From the NCBI GenBank assembly GCA_965153455.1, contig OZ234504.1:7688001-7752000 (forward strand): a DNA stretch of 64,000 nucleotides, in the 5' to 3' direction. Positions within the stretch are counted from its first letter, which is position 1, and each line of letters starts with the position of its first letter. The translations under genes and the position numbers were made by a program. Origin of the DNA: Sphagnum compactum. Its lineage: Eukaryota; Bryophyta; Sphagnopsida; Sphagnales. Shown here piece by piece: positions 61,051 through 64,000 of this stretch. Below the pieces are notes generated by a model. The model ran no database searches, had not been told where the DNA came from, and worked only from the letters and a program-made list of their open reading frames with translations.

Positions 61051-61192
61051 CTTCAATGATCATGCCGAAGAGGTTAGGAGGTTCAATGCTCATGCTGAAG
61101 AGAAGAGTTTCAATGATCATGCTGAAGAGGTTAGGTTCAATGATGATCATGCTGAAGAGAAGAGGGTTCAATGATCATGCTGAAGAGTTCAT
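61051..61192. repeat. Minisatellite, units about 27-33 bp
   Basis: Five units of TTCAATGATCATGCTGAAGAG, each followed by GTTAGG or AAGAG text. The frame across it repeats S-M-I-M-L-K-R; I treat this as a by-product of the array. Confidence 0.85.
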
Positions 61193-63656
<2,464 letters not shown>

Positions 63657-64000
63657 CCAAAAACCAGCAGCTTGCGAGTGTAGAGTTTACAAGATGACTT
63701 CCAAATTCTTTTCTTTGCCATGGGGATTGATGTTGAGAGATTTTACAGATTGCCAAACAGTCCACAAGATAAGATAAGAATTTTTGGTAGGAGAATATTT
63801 TGGTACCCAAAACAAATCTAACTCAAATTCTGTATGGCTGCACTGAAAGTTGATCCTACAATCTCTTTGCAGTCATGCGAAGTGGGAGAGAGAGTGCTTA
63901 TGTGCCGAAACACTATCAATGGACCCATGTGCAGAAACTGTGGTTGGCAAATCTAAGGATGTGAGTTAGCTAGTAGAATTTTGAAAGTTCTTGTTTGTTG
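63657..64000 (+). other. 3' flank of the NAT9-like gene
   Basis: No gene is seen to the window end; probable 3' UTR and downstream DNA. Confidence 0.5.

Overview
This window looks like nuclear DNA of a land plant. It has short-intron genes with GT-AG splice sites, plant-type gene families (RST1-like, a trihelix factor, a plant C2-GRAM-VASt protein, a nucleotide-sugar transporter, a TPR-DnaJ protein) and LTR and CACTA transposons. AT-rich repeat-laden spacers fit a large, repeat-rich genome. A fern or lycophyte is my guess, but nothing here fixes the lineage.

Layout. (1) 1-2207, +: 3' part of an RST1/focadhesin-like gene. (2) 4769-7009, +: three-exon trihelix (Myb/SANT-like) gene behind a long simple-repeat-rich leader. 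(3) 10121-12237, -: six-exon nucleotide-sugar transporter (365 aa). (4) 15662-22448, -: thirteen-exon C2-GRAM-VASt gene (1113 aa). (5) About 22.5-27.3 kb: gene-free spacer with dispersed repeats. (6) 27339-28268: solo LTR. (7) 28762-38908: decayed Ty3/gypsy-like retrotransposon on the minus strand whose right LTR holds a second copy of that solo LTR. (8) 41203-46086, -: one-exon TPR-DnaJ co-chaperone gene (1627 aa). (9) About 46.8-61.8 kb: AT-rich spacer with satellite-like repeats, a non-autonomous CACTA element (53699-55241) and a possible Copia remnant. (10) 61877-63656, +: six-exon NAT9-like N-acetyltransferase gene.

The most notable object is the gypsy element. Between its protease and reverse transcriptase it carries a C5-cytosine DNA methyltransferase domain (32738-33905) with motifs I, IV, VI, VIII and IX/X in canonical order. 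It lies in the same reading register as the protease upstream and the reverse transcriptase downstream, so it was once part of the polyprotein. This copy is dead: it has stops, a frameshift and altered protease, zinc-knuckle and integrase residues. The arrangement suggests a retrotransposon lineage that carries its own DNA methylation enzyme.

The host genes do not form an evident pathway; they look like independent housekeeping or trafficking genes separated by transposon-filled spacers. Exon junctions were placed by eye from reading frame, splice consensus and family similarity recalled from memory; no search was run.
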